Of a stretch of 18,614 nt of DNA, positions 1 through 8,705 are shown one piece after another. A program made the position numbers and the translations under genes. This stretch comes from Oligoflexaceae bacterium (GTDB lineage Bacteria; Bdellovibrionota_B; Oligoflexia; Oligoflexales; Oligoflexaceae): assembly GCA_947474445.1 (NCBI GenBank), contig CANJJY010000032.1:1-18614 (forward strand). Direction: 5' to 3'. Position 1 is the first letter of the stretch, and each line of letters opens with the position of its first letter. The notes below the pieces were generated by a model. It searched no databases. It was given only the letters and a program-made list of their open reading frames with translations, and was not told the origin of the DNA.

Positions 1-28
1 CTATTGATACAAAAGAAAGAGAATTAGG

Positions 29-1501
29 ATGAAGAACCTCATCGTCGTGGACTCTATCGATGAATGGCCGAAGCAGTTGGGTGATTTTGAGGTCGTCAGC
101 GATATTGACTATTTTGTCGACGAGAATTTTCAAGATTCAAAAAGCTACCGGGTCTTCAATCTTTGCAAATCCTATCGCTATCAAAGTTCTGGCTACTACG
201 TCTCACTGTTAGCCGCGGCCCGCGGACACAAGCCCTTGCCCTCGCTCAGTACTATCCAGGAAATGAAGACCAAAGCCTTCGTCAAAATCACTTCCGAAAC
301 GCTCGACTCGCTGGTGCAGAAATCGCTCGCTGATATCAAATCGGATACCTTCGAGCTCTCGATTTATTTCGGCAAGAATATGGCGAGAAAATACGATAAG
401 CTCAGCACCGAGCTTTACAAATATTTCTCCGCACCCTTGATCCGCGCTAAGTTCGTCAAGAAGAACAAGTGGCTGCTCAGTTCGATCGGACCTATCAGCC
501 TCAAAGACGTTCCCGGCTCGCACAAGGTCGATCTCATCAGTTTCGCGGAGAACTACTTTAAAAATGGCGCCACAAAAAAGCAAATAAAATCAGCGCGTTA
601 TAGCTTGGCTATCCTCAGGAACGCCAAGGAACACTATCCGCCCTCGGATGAGAAAGCCATCCAGCGCTTCATCAAGGCGGCGATCCATTTCAATATGGAA
701 GTCGATATCATCGGTCCCGATGATCTCAGGCGCCTCGCCGAATACGATGCGCTCTTTATCCGCGAAACGACCAACGTCAATCACCATACCTTTCGCTTCG
801 CTCAAAAGGCGAAGGCGCTCGGCCTCGTCGTGATCGATGATCCCGAGTCCATTCTTCGTTGCACGAACAAAGTCTATCTCGCAGAGCTACTCAAGCGCCA
901 TGGGATACCGACGCCGAAGACTTACATGATCCATACGAAGAACCTCGACATCATGCTGGAGAAATTGCCCGTTCCCGCCGTTCTCAAGCGCCCCGATAGC
1001 TCCTTTTCTCTCGGCGTGACCAAGGCGGAGAATCGGGTCGAAATGCGTGAAAAAGTCATGAAAATGTTGGAAGACAGCGATTTGATCATTGCGCAGGAAT
1101 TCATGCCCACGCCCTTTGATTGGCGCATCGGTATCATCGATAATAAACCGCTTTATGCCTGCAAATATTACATGGCCCGCGGTCACTGGCAGATCTACAA
1201 CACGGAGCACCCCAAGGCCAACGGCGACATGGACTATGGACATGCCGAGACCTTTCCGGTCGAAGACATTCCTCCCAAGTTGCGCATGCTGGCGATGAAA
1301 ACCGCTTCGGTCATTGGCGACGGCCTCTATGGAATGGACATCAAAGAAAAAGACGGCAAGTTCTACATCATCGAAGTGAACGATAATCCGAGCCTCGACG
1401 CCGGCGTTGAAGACAAGATCATCAAGAATGGTCTCTACGAAGAGATCATGCGCGTCTTCCTCAAGCGGCTCGACCGAAAAACCAAAGGATATCACGAATG
1501 A
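29..1501 (+). CDS. RimK-like ATP-grasp ligase with RLAN N-terminal domain
   Basis: A 490-residue protein. The first ~150 residues, including NLCKSYRYQSSGYYVSLLAA, resemble the RimK-like ATP-grasp N-terminal (RLAN) domain. From about residue 280 there is a RimK-type ATP-grasp fold: NKVYLAELLKRHGIPTPKTY, then PAVLKRPDSSFSLGV (nucleotide-binding lysine), the DWRIGIID strand, and the metal-binding end IIEVNDNPSLDAG. Enzymes of this fold use ATP to form a carboxylate-amine (amide or peptide) bond; the substrate cannot be read from sequence. The ATG is preceded by a purine-rich stretch (GAATTAGG). Its stop overlaps the start of the next gene (ATGA), so this is the first gene seen of an operon with a GCS2 ligase and an N-formylglutamate-amidohydrolase-like enzyme. 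That association has been noted in genomic surveys of ATP-grasp peptide ligases. It is not ribosomal S6 modification RimK, which is shorter and lacks the N-terminal domain. Confidence 0.85.
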   Translation: MKNLIVVDSIDEWPKQLGDFEVVSDIDYFVDENFQDSKSYRVFNLCKSYRYQSSGYYVSLLAAARGHKPLPSLSTIQEMKTKAFVKITSETLDSLVQKSLADIKSDTFELSIYFGKNMARKYDKLSTELYKYFSAPLIRAKFVKKNKWLLSSIGPISLKDVPGSHKVDLISFAENYFKNGATKKQIKSARYSLAILRNAKEHYPPSDEKAIQRFIKAAIHFNMEVDIIGPDDLRRLAEYDALFIRETTNVNHHTFRFAQKAKALGLVVIDDPESILRCTNKVYLAELLKRHGIPTPKTYMIHTKNLDIMLEKLPVPAVLKRPDSSFSLGVTKAENRVEMREKVMKMLEDSDLIIAQEFMPTPFDWRIGIIDNKPLYACKYYMARGHWQIYNTEHPKANGDMDYGHAETFPVEDIPPKLRMLAMKTASVIGDGLYGMDIKEKDGKFYIIEVNDNPSLDAGVEDKIIKNGLYEEIMRVFLKRLDRKTKGYHE

Positions 1502-2727
1502 GTCGCAGCCTGCATCTCTTCGAGGGCTACGGAATCGAACTCGAATACATGATCGTCGATCGTGATACCTTGGATGTGAAGCCGATCTGTGACGCCGTTC
1601 TCGAAGCTCTCGAAGGAAAAATCGTCAACGAAGTGTCCCTCGGCCGCATCAATGTTTCCAACGAGCTCGTCTTGCACGTGATCGAATTCAAGTGCAATGG
1701 CCCCCAAAGTGATTTGGGTCAAATGCGCCGTTCCTTTCAAGATCAGATCCGCCGGATCAATGATCTCCTCGGGCGATGGAATGCGCAGCTTCTCCCCACG
1801 GCGATGCATCCCCTCATGCAGCCGGCTCAAGAAACCAAGCTCTGGCCCCACGGACAGAATGCTATCTACGAATCCTACAATCGCATCTTCGATTGCCGCG
1901 GACACGGTTGGTCCAACTTGCAGAGCGTCCATATCAATCTGCCTTTTCAAGGTGACGAAGAGTTTGGACGTTTGCACGCGGCTATACGCCTCGTCCTGCC
2001 TCTCTTGCCAGGCCTCGCCGCCAGTTCTCCCCTCGTCGAAGGGGTGATGACAGGTAAAGCGGACAATAGGCTGGCCTTCTACAGTCAAAATCAAAAGCGT
2101 ATCGCTTCGATTATCGGTCAGGTCATCCCGGAGAGAGTATTCACGCAGGCCGACTATGAGAAGACGATTTTCGCGGCGATCGAGCGCGATATCAAGCCGC
2201 ACGATCCCGCCGGTATCCTCGAAGCCGAATGGCTGAATTCTCGCGGCGCCATCGCCCGTTTTGAACGCGATGCGATCGAAATTCGTCTGCTCGATATCCA
2301 AGAATCTCTGGCGGCCGACTTTGCCGTCATTTCGCTGGTTATCTCTCTCGTGAAGAGCTTGGTGGAAGAAAAGTGGTTTTCCTACGCGGATCAAAAGCTG
2401 GTCGACGAAAAGGAACTCAACAAAGTCTTTATGCAAGCCGTCGACGCCGGAGGGGATGCGCTGCTCGCCGACCCCAGTCTGCTCGCTTGCTTTAACTTGG
2501 CCGCGCCGCTTCCTCTGCGCGATGTGTGGACCCATATCTTGCAAGTGCTCGTGCGCAAGGGCTATCCCGTCAAAGAATTTGTCTTGGAAGCGCAGCACCT
2601 GCTCGCGCGCGGATCGCTCACCTCGACGCTCGTGAGACGTTTAGGCCCTAAGCCATCGCGCATCGAGATCCTGACGGTCTATCGCGAGCTCTCGCATTGT
2701 TTGCACGAAGGTCGCTTCTATGGCTAA
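1498..2727 (+). CDS. GCS2-family carboxylate-amine ligase (glutamate-cysteine ligase-like)
   Basis: A 409-residue protein of the GCS2 glutamate-cysteine-ligase superfamily. The opening GYGIELEYMIVD is the typical first strand with its metal-binding glutamates, followed by GRINVSNELVLHVIEFKCNG and a central block SVHINLPFQGDEEFGRLHAA. Members activate a carboxylate with ATP and join it to an amine. The real substrate here is unknown; the ordinary glutathione-pathway name would be over-reading. The ATG overlaps the upstream ATP-grasp stop by 4 bp, and the 3' end overlaps the next gene by 8 bp, so the three products are very probably made together. The pairing of two different amide-forming enzymes with an amidohydrolase suggests synthesis and trimming of a small glutamyl- or aspartyl-type compound. 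This is an inference from context. Confidence 0.8.
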   Translation: MSRSLHLFEGYGIELEYMIVDRDTLDVKPICDAVLEALEGKIVNEVSLGRINVSNELVLHVIEFKCNGPQSDLGQMRRSFQDQIRRINDLLGRWNAQLLPTAMHPLMQPAQETKLWPHGQNAIYESYNRIFDCRGHGWSNLQSVHINLPFQGDEEFGRLHAAIRLVLPLLPGLAASSPLVEGVMTGKADNRLAFYSQNQKRIASIIGQVIPERVFTQADYEKTIFAAIERDIKPHDPAGILEAEWLNSRGAIARFERDAIEIRLLDIQESLAADFAVISLVISLVKSLVEEKWFSYADQKLVDEKELNKVFMQAVDAGGDALLADPSLLACFNLAAPLPLRDVWTHILQVLVRKGYPVKEFVLEAQHLLARGSLTSTLVRRLGPKPSRIEILTVYRELSHCLHEGRFYG

Positions 2728-3466
2728 GCAGTGGGTGCTCGTCCTCACCTGTGAGCATGGCGGGCATCAAATCCCACCCGCCTATCGATCATCTCTCACT
2801 CCGCAAGAGAAGCAGGCTCTCCCCACGCATCGGGGCTGGGACCAAGGCGCCCTCACGGTTGCCCTTCATCTGCAAAAGCATCTTCACAGCCCGCTGTTTG
2901 CCGCGATGACGAGCCGCCTCCTCGTTGATCTCAATCGCTCAGCGCATCATCCGAGCTGCTTAGGAGCTTCTTTTCGAGGATTGGATGCAGCGGCCAAAGA
3001 AAGTCTTCTCGAGACCTACTACCATCCCTATCGCGAGGCTGTCGAAGCCTGCATCCGCCAGCTCCTGCTAGCGCGGGACACAGCGGTCTTTCATCTGGCT
3101 GTCCATTCTTTTACCCCCGAACTCGCGGGAGAAGTTCGGACGGCGGATCTCGCTTGGCTGTACGATCCAGCGCGCGCCAGCGAAAGGAAGTGGGCCGATG
3201 TCCTCGTTCCGTCTTTTCGGCAAAGCCTTCCCACTTTGCGCACGAGACGGAACTATCCCTATCAGGGTAAGTCCGATGGTTTCACCCGCTATCTAAGGCA
3301 AACCTTTCCTGTCAGCCGCTACGCAGGCTTTGAACTCGAAATCAATCAGTCCCTGCTGAGCACGGTCCGCAGCCAGACGGCCCTCGCCAAGGCCCTTTTG
3401 CCCCTTCTCAGCCCCCTCTTTGCGCCTCTGTCGTCCGGGACGATCGCGCTCTTTCCTTCAGCCTAA
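2720..3466 (+). CDS. N-formylglutamate amidohydrolase-like protein
   Basis: A 248-residue protein matching the N-formylglutamate amidohydrolase (FGase) fold, a zinc-dependent amidohydrolase/carboxypeptidase-like family. Visible signatures are CEHGGHQIP near residues 11-19, HRGWDQGALTVALHL near 40, TSRLLVDLNRSAHHP near 65-80, HLAVHSFTPEL near 115, and FELEINQSLL near the C-terminus. The His and Glu residues in these blocks are the likely metal and catalytic ligands. The start overlaps the end of the GCS2 ligase gene by 8 bp, so translation is probably coupled. In histidine degradation this family removes formate from formylglutamate, but no hut genes are nearby. The neighbouring ligases suggest it processes the product of that pathway instead. 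It is the last gene of the operon; the next gene on this strand is more than 3.8 kb away. Confidence 0.78.
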   Translation: MAKQWVLVLTCEHGGHQIPPAYRSSLTPQEKQALPTHRGWDQGALTVALHLQKHLHSPLFAAMTSRLLVDLNRSAHHPSCLGASFRGLDAAAKESLLETYYHPYREAVEACIRQLLLARDTAVFHLAVHSFTPELAGEVRTADLAWLYDPARASERKWADVLVPSFRQSLPTLRTRRNYPYQGKSDGFTRYLRQTFPVSRYAGFELEINQSLLSTVRSQTALAKALLPLLSPLFAPLSSGTIALFPSA

Positions 3467-3609
3467 GTCGAGCTTTTTGGGCGTCGGGCGAAGACCCTGA
3501 CATTAAAGCCAACTCTCGAACCAGAGCCCGGGAATTCAGTTGCCGAGGTCGACATAGGGTTTTGGTGAAAGACAAAATGGTGGTCGCTACGAAGGTTTTT
3601 GCAACTCTT

Positions 3610-3637
3610 TTTACAGTGAATTTAACATTAATAATAG
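3610..3637 (+). promoter_or_regulatory. Candidate sigma70 promoter for an intergenic RNA
   Basis: TTTACA (3610-3615), a 16-bp spacer and TAATAG (3632-3637) resemble -35 and -10 boxes in an AT-rich patch that stands out from its surroundings. No ORF follows before the hairpin at 3819, so it would drive a non-coding transcript. Only the motif supports it. Confidence 0.3.
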
Positions 3638-3643
3638 GGACTT

Positions 3644-3854
3644 ATTAAAAATTCCCTGAAAGTAAGCTCAGGTGATTTTGGGTTTCTTCGGCATTCCGCC
3701 GAGAAATGTATCACTGGGGCGCACGGTACTGAAACTCAGCTGAATCTCTGCCCTGGCGTTTTCTGATGCTCACTAGATGAGTATGTGTTTCTGGTCCCCT
3801 CTAACAACTGGTCTTGGGTGCGAGAGGTCATATGCCCTCTCGCATCTCCTTTTC
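3644..3854 (+). ncRNA. Candidate structured small RNA (unclassified)
   Basis: Between the end of the ligase operon and the convergent aceA gene lie about 520 bases with no credible ORF. A promoter-like pair at 3610-3637 would start a transcript near 3644. The region holds a bulged hairpin around 3672-3713 (TTTCTTCGGC against GCCGAGAAA, outside it GTGAT against ATCAC) and ends in a 9-bp hairpin followed by a T-rich stretch. The implied length is about 210 nt, in the range of 6S RNA. I could not recognise 6S or any other family from memory. The call rests on the combination of promoter, hairpin and terminator-like end. Confidence 0.3.
3819..3854 (+). terminator. Hairpin with T-rich tail, possible Rho-independent terminator
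   Basis: TGCGAGAGG (3819-3827) pairs perfectly with CCTCTCGCA (3836-3844) around an 8-base loop, followed by TCTCCTTTTCT. The T run is interrupted, so it may be a modest terminator for the candidate RNA or for the upstream operon. Confidence 0.45.
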
Positions 3855-3974
3855 TACTGCGCTAACTGGGACGATACCTTCGTTGCTTCGACTCCAAAAA
3901 ATGCTCATTGACCAGGAGTCAACTCCGCTTTTTTAGAGCCTTCGCGCCTTGTTCTCCTCCCAGTTAACGCAGTA
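3855..3974. repeat. Inverted repeat with 17-bp arms bounding a ~120-bp element
   Basis: TACTGCGCTAACTGGGA (3855-3871) is the reverse complement, at 16 of 17 positions, of the sequence at 3958-3974. Inside lies a second small inverted repeat, GACTCC (3890-3895) and GGAGTC (3915-3920). It sits directly downstream of aceA (minus strand), between two convergent transcription units. It could be a cruciform-type transcription barrier or a non-autonomous MITE-like element. No target-site duplication is evident to me. Confidence 0.5.
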
Positions 3975-3989
3975 AGACTTTTGCAGTGA

Positions 3990-5276
3990 TCAGTGTTCGA
4001 ACTGTTCTTCCTCAGTCGATCCAGCAATAGCCGCCGTCGATGCGATGCCACCGGTAATAGCCATCAAGACATCATCGAAGAATCCAGTGCCGACTTCACG
4101 TTGGTGCTTGACCGCCGTGTAGCCTTCTTTTTCATGTTTGAATTCTTTCGACTGGAGTTCGACATAGGCCGTCATGCCTTTGTCGCGATAGTTGCGAGCC
4201 AAATCCCAGGTGTGATAGTTGATCAGGTGCCAGCCGGCGAGGGTGATGAATTGGAATTTGTAGCCAAACTCAGCAAGATCGGATTGGAACTTGGCGATTT
4301 GTTGCTTGTTGAGTTTGGATTCCCAATTGAATGAAGGCGAGCAGTTATAGGCCAACATTTTATTAGGATATTTGTCTTTGATCGCCTGCGCAAATTCTCG
4401 GGCTTGACCGATGTCGGGAGTCGAGGTTTCAAACCAGAGAAGATCGGCGTATTCTGCATAGGCCAAGCTGCGCGCGATCGACGATTCGAGGCCTGGCTTG
4501 ACCCGATAAAAGCCTTCCGATGTCCGCTGACCGGTGATGAAGGGCGCATCATAAGGATCGATATCTGAAGTCAGAAGCGTCGCGCCGAGAGAATCCGTCC
4601 GCGCGATGATGACCGTTGGCACGTTGCACACGTCGGCAGCGAGACGGGCAGCCGTCAGCGTCTTGATGAACTGAGCGGTGGGGATCAGAACTTTGCCACC
4701 CAAATGTCCGCATTTTTTCTCAGCGGCCAGTTGATCTTCAAAGTGAACAGCCGAAGCGCCGGCTTCAATCATCTGGCGCATGAGTTCGAAGGAATGCAAA
4801 GGACCGCCGAATCCTGCTTCGGCGTCGGCGACGATAGGCGCATACCAGTAGGTGTCCGACTTGCCTTCCTGCTTAGCGATCAGGTCGGCGCGCGTCAGGG
4901 CGCTGTTCAAACGCTTGACCAGCGTCGGAACCGAGTTTGAGGGATAGAGGCTTTGGTCGGGGAAAGTTTGTCCCGCGAGGTTGGCATCGGCAGCGACTTG
5001 CCAGCCGCTCATATAAATGGCTTTGAGGCCGCCCCGCACCATTTGGACAGCCTGCGCGCCCGTCATCGCTCCGAGAGAATGCACGTGCGATTCTTCGAGG
5101 AGCAATTTCCAGAGTCGCTCAGCGCCGACTTTAGCCAGAGTGTACTCGGGATTGATGGATGGACGCAGCTTGAGGACTGCCTCTGCCGAGTAAGGACGTT
5201 TGATGCCTTTCCAGCGGGCTTGAGTTTGCCATTGTTGCTGCAGAGCTTCGGGGGACTGGTTCACTTCCTTGTTCAT
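3990..5276 (-). CDS. aceA: Isocitrate lyase
   Basis: Cleaves isocitrate to glyoxylate and succinate in the glyoxylate shunt. The 428-residue product carries the isocitrate-lyase signature KKCGHLGGK with the catalytic cysteine, the early block RLWKLLLEESHVHSLGAMTG, the metal-binding stretch PIVADAEAGFGGPLHSFELM and VHFEDQLAAEKKCGHLGGK. The open frame extends upstream to 5312, but the ATG at 5276 has a strong ribosome-binding site (GGAGG, 5284-5288), gives the usual family length, and starts just past the malate synthase stop (11-bp gap). The signal that sets the start therefore overlaps the end of aceB. aceB and aceA form one operon, as in many proteobacteria, allowing growth on acetate or fatty acids. 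Confidence 0.96.
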   Translation of the reverse strand: MNKEVNQSPEALQQQWQTQARWKGIKRPYSAEAVLKLRPSINPEYTLAKVGAERLWKLLLEESHVHSLGAMTGAQAVQMVRGGLKAIYMSGWQVAADANLAGQTFPDQSLYPSNSVPTLVKRLNSALTRADLIAKQEGKSDTYWYAPIVADAEAGFGGPLHSFELMRQMIEAGASAVHFEDQLAAEKKCGHLGGKVLIPTAQFIKTLTAARLAADVCNVPTVIIARTDSLGATLLTSDIDPYDAPFITGQRTSEGFYRVKPGLESSIARSLAYAEYADLLWFETSTPDIGQAREFAQAIKDKYPNKMLAYNCSPSFNWESKLNKQQIAKFQSDLAEFGYKFQFITLAGWHLINYHTWDLARNYRDKGMTAYVELQSKEFKHEKEGYTAVKHQREVGTGFFDDVLMAITGGIASTAAIAGSTEEEQFEH

Positions 5277-5287
5277 CTGTGGGCCTC

Positions 5288-6883
5288 CTATAGTTGCCGT
5301 GCGTCGAGCCATCTGTAGGCCGGCAGCGTGAGAAACTCCCCGAACTCTCGGGTGGCGACTAAAGTGTTGAGCAACTCGGTTGCTTGCTTAAAGCGAGCGG
5401 GGTCACCGAGTCGGTTCAATTCTTCGTCGCGCAAGGTCTGATAGAGTTCGGCGGTTATCACGCGGCCGTCATTCAAGGTTGCTCTATGTCGAATCCACTG
5501 CCAAAGTTGAGCTCGAGAAATTTCAGCCGTCGCCGCGTCTTCCATGAGATTGTAGAGAGCGACCGCTCCCAAACCTTTGAGCCAACTGTCGATATACTGA
5601 ATGGCCACACGAATGTTGTGCCTCACTCCTTCTTCTGTGATTTGTCCCCCTTCGATGCGAACGTCGAGCAAGGCTTCCGCCTGTGGAACGACGTCCTCTC
5701 TCAACTTGTCCTTCTGGTTCGGCCTTTTGCCGAGGAAACTATCGAAGACCTTCATGGCGACTGGAACGAGATCAGGGTGGGCGACCCAGGTCCCGTCGAA
5801 GCCGGCTTTGGCTTCCGCCGTCTTGTCTTCGGTAACTTTGGTGATAGCGCGTTCGTTAACGTCGTGATCTTTGCGACTCGGGATAAAAGCCGCCATTCCA
5901 CCGATTGCATGCGCGCCTCGCTTATGGCAAGTCTTGACCAAAAGGTGCGCATAGGCCTTCATGAACGGCGAACTCATCGTGATTTGCACGCGATCGGGCA
6001 GTACTTTGGTCGGATCTTCCGCAAACTTTTTGATCATGCTGAAGATATAGTCCCAGCGGCCCGCATTCAGGCCAGCCGCATGATCTTTCAGTTCATACAG
6101 GATTTCTTCCATCTCGAAGGCCGCTGGGATCGTTTCGATCAAGCAGGTGGCTCGAATCGTACCGCGTGGTACATTCAGATAATCCTGGGCGAAATTGAAG
6201 ACATCATTCCATAGACGGGCTTCCAGGTGGCTTTCCATCTTGGGTAGGTAGAAGTAGGGAGCAGATTTTCGTTTGATTCGTTCGTGCACATTGTGGAAAA
6301 AGTAGAGACCGAAGTCGACCAGACTGCCCGACAAACACTGACCGCCCGTGCTGATGTTCTTTTCTTCCAGATGCCAGCCTCGAGGCCGTATCACCAGCGT
6401 TGCAAGGGGTGCATCGGTGCGCAGTCGGTATTCTTTGCCTTCTTCGCTCTGAAACTGCAGCTTGAGTCTAACCGCGTCCTGGACGTTGATCTGGCCTTGC
6501 AAGATATTCGACCAAGTCGGTGCGAGCGAATCTTCAAAGTCGGCCATGAAAACTTTTGCGCCAGAATTGAGCGCATTAATCACCATCTTTGCTTCGGTCG
6601 GTCCGGTGATTTCCACACGCCTGTCGTTGAGATCAGCGGGAGCACTCGCCACAGACCAGGAAGATTCGCGAATTTCACGTGTTTCTTCGAGAAAATGAAA
6701 AGGATTGCCGGCATTGAGGTGGTTCTGCCGTACTTTTCGCCGATCGAGCAAGGCGCGTCGCTGGCCATCAAATTTTTCGTGAAGGGCATTGAGGAATTTG
6801 AGGGCGGGAGCTGTCAGGACCCGTTCGCGGTAAAGATCCAGCGTCGGCTGATGAATGTCGAGTCCTTCAATCTTCAGGCTCAT
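5288..6883 (-). CDS. aceB: Malate synthase A
   Basis: Condenses glyoxylate with acetyl-CoA to malate, the second glyoxylate-shunt step. The 531-residue product has the malate synthase A length and motifs: TGPTEAKMVINALNSGAKVF, then MADFEDSLAPTW, LVIRPRGWHLEE, FYLPKMESHLEARLWNDVF, RATCLIETIPAAFEMEEIL with the catalytic arginine, and GTWVAHPDLVPVA near the end. The open frame continues upstream to 7138, but those extra 85 codons are Cys-rich and unlike the family. The ATG at 6883 has a good ribosome-binding site (GAGGGGAG) and is preferred. It is the first gene of the aceB-aceA operon and is transcribed divergently from hflX. A candidate promoter lies 40-70 bp upstream. Confidence 0.95.
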   Translation of the reverse strand: MSLKIEGLDIHQPTLDLYRERVLTAPALKFLNALHEKFDGQRRALLDRRKVRQNHLNAGNPFHFLEETREIRESSWSVASAPADLNDRRVEITGPTEAKMVINALNSGAKVFMADFEDSLAPTWSNILQGQINVQDAVRLKLQFQSEEGKEYRLRTDAPLATLVIRPRGWHLEEKNISTGGQCLSGSLVDFGLYFFHNVHERIKRKSAPYFYLPKMESHLEARLWNDVFNFAQDYLNVPRGTIRATCLIETIPAAFEMEEILYELKDHAAGLNAGRWDYIFSMIKKFAEDPTKVLPDRVQITMSSPFMKAYAHLLVKTCHKRGAHAIGGMAAFIPSRKDHDVNERAITKVTEDKTAEAKAGFDGTWVAHPDLVPVAMKVFDSFLGKRPNQKDKLREDVVPQAEALLDVRIEGGQITEEGVRHNIRVAIQYIDSWLKGLGAVALYNLMEDAATAEISRAQLWQWIRHRATLNDGRVITAELYQTLRDEELNRLGDPARFKQATELLNTLVATREFGEFLTLPAYRWLDARQL

Positions 6884-7307
6884 AGGGCTCCCCTCTTCGG
6901 CATCTGCACATTGAAGATATTCGCAGTCTAGATGCCTCATGCCGCAGCTGTCAAGCAACAGGGAGAGCCTTCCGGAAAAATGCGAATCATCCCACGCTTC
7001 CTGCAAGAATGCTCGCGAGCACAAGGTCGACTTCTGCGTACACGCTGAGAATTCAAGAGCGCACAGATGTTGGGTCAAGGACACATTTATTTTTCTGCGC
7101 GCCGCGCTTGTGAAAACCGCAACTGTCCTTTCCATCACGATGGGCTTTCGTTAGGTGAGGCCAAAGTCTCAGAGATGTTCCGCCTACAGTTCGAAGCGAG
7201 GCGAGAGAGGGTTTCGCAACGAGCGAAAAGGCTGTTCATCGCCCCCGGGAAGGTAGTATTTTGCGAATTCAGGTCCGCGCGCAAATCGCCTGTTGGCAAA
7301 GGAAGAT
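6884..7307. other. Divergent aceB/hflX intergenic region
   Basis: About 420 bp separate the start codons of aceB and hflX. Besides the aceB promoter candidate it contains a perfect 12-bp palindrome, TGCTCGCGAGCA (7010-7021), upstream of that promoter, which could be an activator or repressor site for the shunt operon. I found no clear promoter for hflX and no convincing small gene; the open frames here look like chance. Confidence 0.4.
6925..6954 (-). promoter_or_regulatory. Candidate sigma70 promoter of aceB-aceA
   Basis: On the minus strand a consensus TTGACA (6949-6954) is followed after 18 bp by TAGACT (6925-6930). Transcription would start about 35 nt before the aceB ATG. The -35 is perfect; the -10 matches 4 of 6 positions. 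Confidence 0.45.
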
Positions 7308-8705
7308 ATGGAAAACTTGCATAGAAGGCGCCACGAAACCAAGTCAGCGGCTTACTTAACGTCAAAAAGGACAGAAAGAGTGGAAGAAAACCTCATCGCT
7401 CAGCTGACAGCTGACGAAAAAGCTGTCGTAGTGGGCGTGCTTTTGGCCGGAGAGTCAGCGGAGAAAGTCGAAGAGGAGATGCGTGAGCTGCATTCCTTGC
7501 TCGATACTCTCGGTGTGCATGTGACGGGCCGAATTATGCAAAAGCGACAAAAACTCACGCCCAATTGCTATATAGGCAGCGGGAAAGTACAGGAAATCAA
7601 AGATCTCGCGGCGGCGACCGGTGCGCGTCTGGTCGTCTTTGATAGGGCCTTGAGCGCCCCGCAGGTCAGAAACCTCGAACAGATGACCGATTGTGTCGTC
7701 CTCGATAGGACAGGGGTGATCCTCGAGATATTCTCGCGTCATGCCCGCACCAATCAAGCCAAGACCCAGGTAGAAATCGCCAAGCTAGAATATCTTCTGC
7801 CCCGTTTGTCCGGAGCTTGGAGTCACTTTCAAAGACAAAAAGGTGGGGGTGCTCTCCAGCGGGGCATGGGCGAAAAGCAGATTGAGATCGATAGACGTCG
7901 TGCCCGCGAGAGAATTGCCCGTCTGCAAAAGCAGCTCGAACAGATTCGCAAAGAAAAAATGATTCAGCGGAAATCGCGTTCCAACGAGCTGAAGGTCGCG
8001 ATCGTTGGCTACACAAACAGCGGCAAGACGACCCTGATGAAGGGTTTGACCAAATCGAGTCAAACGCCGAAGGATGAGCTGTTTGCGACGCTCGACACCA
8101 ATGTGAAGACGATCGACCCGCGAACTCGTCCAAAAATTCTGTTGTCCGATACCGTGGGTTTCATCAGAAACCTTCCGCACGGTTTGATCGAATCCTTTCG
8201 GACGACGCTCGATGAAGTGAATGAGGCCGATCTGTTGTTGCACGTCGTCGATGTGAGCTATCCCTTTTATGAGGATCACATCAAAGTCACGCGGTCTGTT
8301 CTCGAAGAAATGGGGGCCGGAGATATTCCCCAGATCCTCGTCTTCAACAAATCAGATCGCCTGAATGATCCGGTTTTACCGCGCATACTGCGCGCTGCCT
8401 ATCCAGGTTGCATTGTGATCTCCGCGCAGTCGGAAGCCGACTCCCTGAAGGTGCGCGATCAGATCTATCATTTTTTCCGGAAAAACCTGGTGACCTTTCG
8501 CCTGTCCATACCCATCGAGAACACGGCAGCGCAATCGCTCGTCTATCGCAATTGCTTGATCATCGAAAAAGATTTTCAAGAGGAGGGATCGCACGCTCTC
8601 TTCTTGGCGCAAGCCACCCGATCCACCGTAACCAAATTGAGACCGTTCATCATCGAGGTTGAAGATGAAGTCTTCAACCCGGACGCCTCGGAGGAAGAAA
8701 AATGA
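7308..8705 (+). CDS. hflX: GTPase HflX
   Basis: A 465-residue ribosome-associated GTPase, known in other bacteria to split stalled or heat-damaged 70S ribosomes. The N-terminal HflX domain shows PNCYIGSGKVQEI, VVFDRALSAPQVRNLE and the glycine-rich loop RQKGGGALQRGMGEKQIEID. A helical linker follows, then a GTPase domain with GYTNSGKTT (G1, about 234-242), DTVGF (G3, about 281-285) and NKSD (G4, about 347-350). A TTG at 7293 opens the frame, but the ATG at 7308 follows a good ribosome-binding site (AAAGGAAG) and is chosen. Its stop overlaps the pgi start (ATGA). Pairing with pgi rather than hfq, its usual proteobacterial neighbour, is uncommon. Confidence 0.93.
   Translation: MENLHRRRHETKSAAYLTSKRTERVEENLIAQLTADEKAVVVGVLLAGESAEKVEEEMRELHSLLDTLGVHVTGRIMQKRQKLTPNCYIGSGKVQEIKDLAAATGARLVVFDRALSAPQVRNLEQMTDCVVLDRTGVILEIFSRHARTNQAKTQVEIAKLEYLLPRLSGAWSHFQRQKGGGALQRGMGEKQIEIDRRRARERIARLQKQLEQIRKEKMIQRKSRSNELKVAIVGYTNSGKTTLMKGLTKSSQTPKDELFATLDTNVKTIDPRTRPKILLSDTVGFIRNLPHGLIESFRTTLDEVNEADLLLHVVDVSYPFYEDHIKVTRSVLEEMGAGDIPQILVFNKSDRLNDPVLPRILRAAYPGCIVISAQSEADSLKVRDQIYHFFRKNLVTFRLSIPIENTAAQSLVYRNCLIIEKDFQEEGSHALFLAQATRSTVTKLRPFIIEVEDEVFNPDASEEEK

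Noticed and set aside
3855..3974. Integron attC site
   Set aside because: The arms contain AAC and GTT but do not fit the RYYYAAC/GTTRRRY core boxes, and no integrase or gene-cassette array is present.
5277..5312. Longer isocitrate lyase with start at 5312
   Set aside because: The 12 extra codons overlap the aceB end and have no ribosome-binding site; the ATG at 5276 has GGAGG and gives the family length.
6884..7138. 85-codon N-terminal extension of malate synthase
   Set aside because: The extension is Cys-rich and unlike the family, and a strong ribosome-binding site precedes the ATG at 6883.
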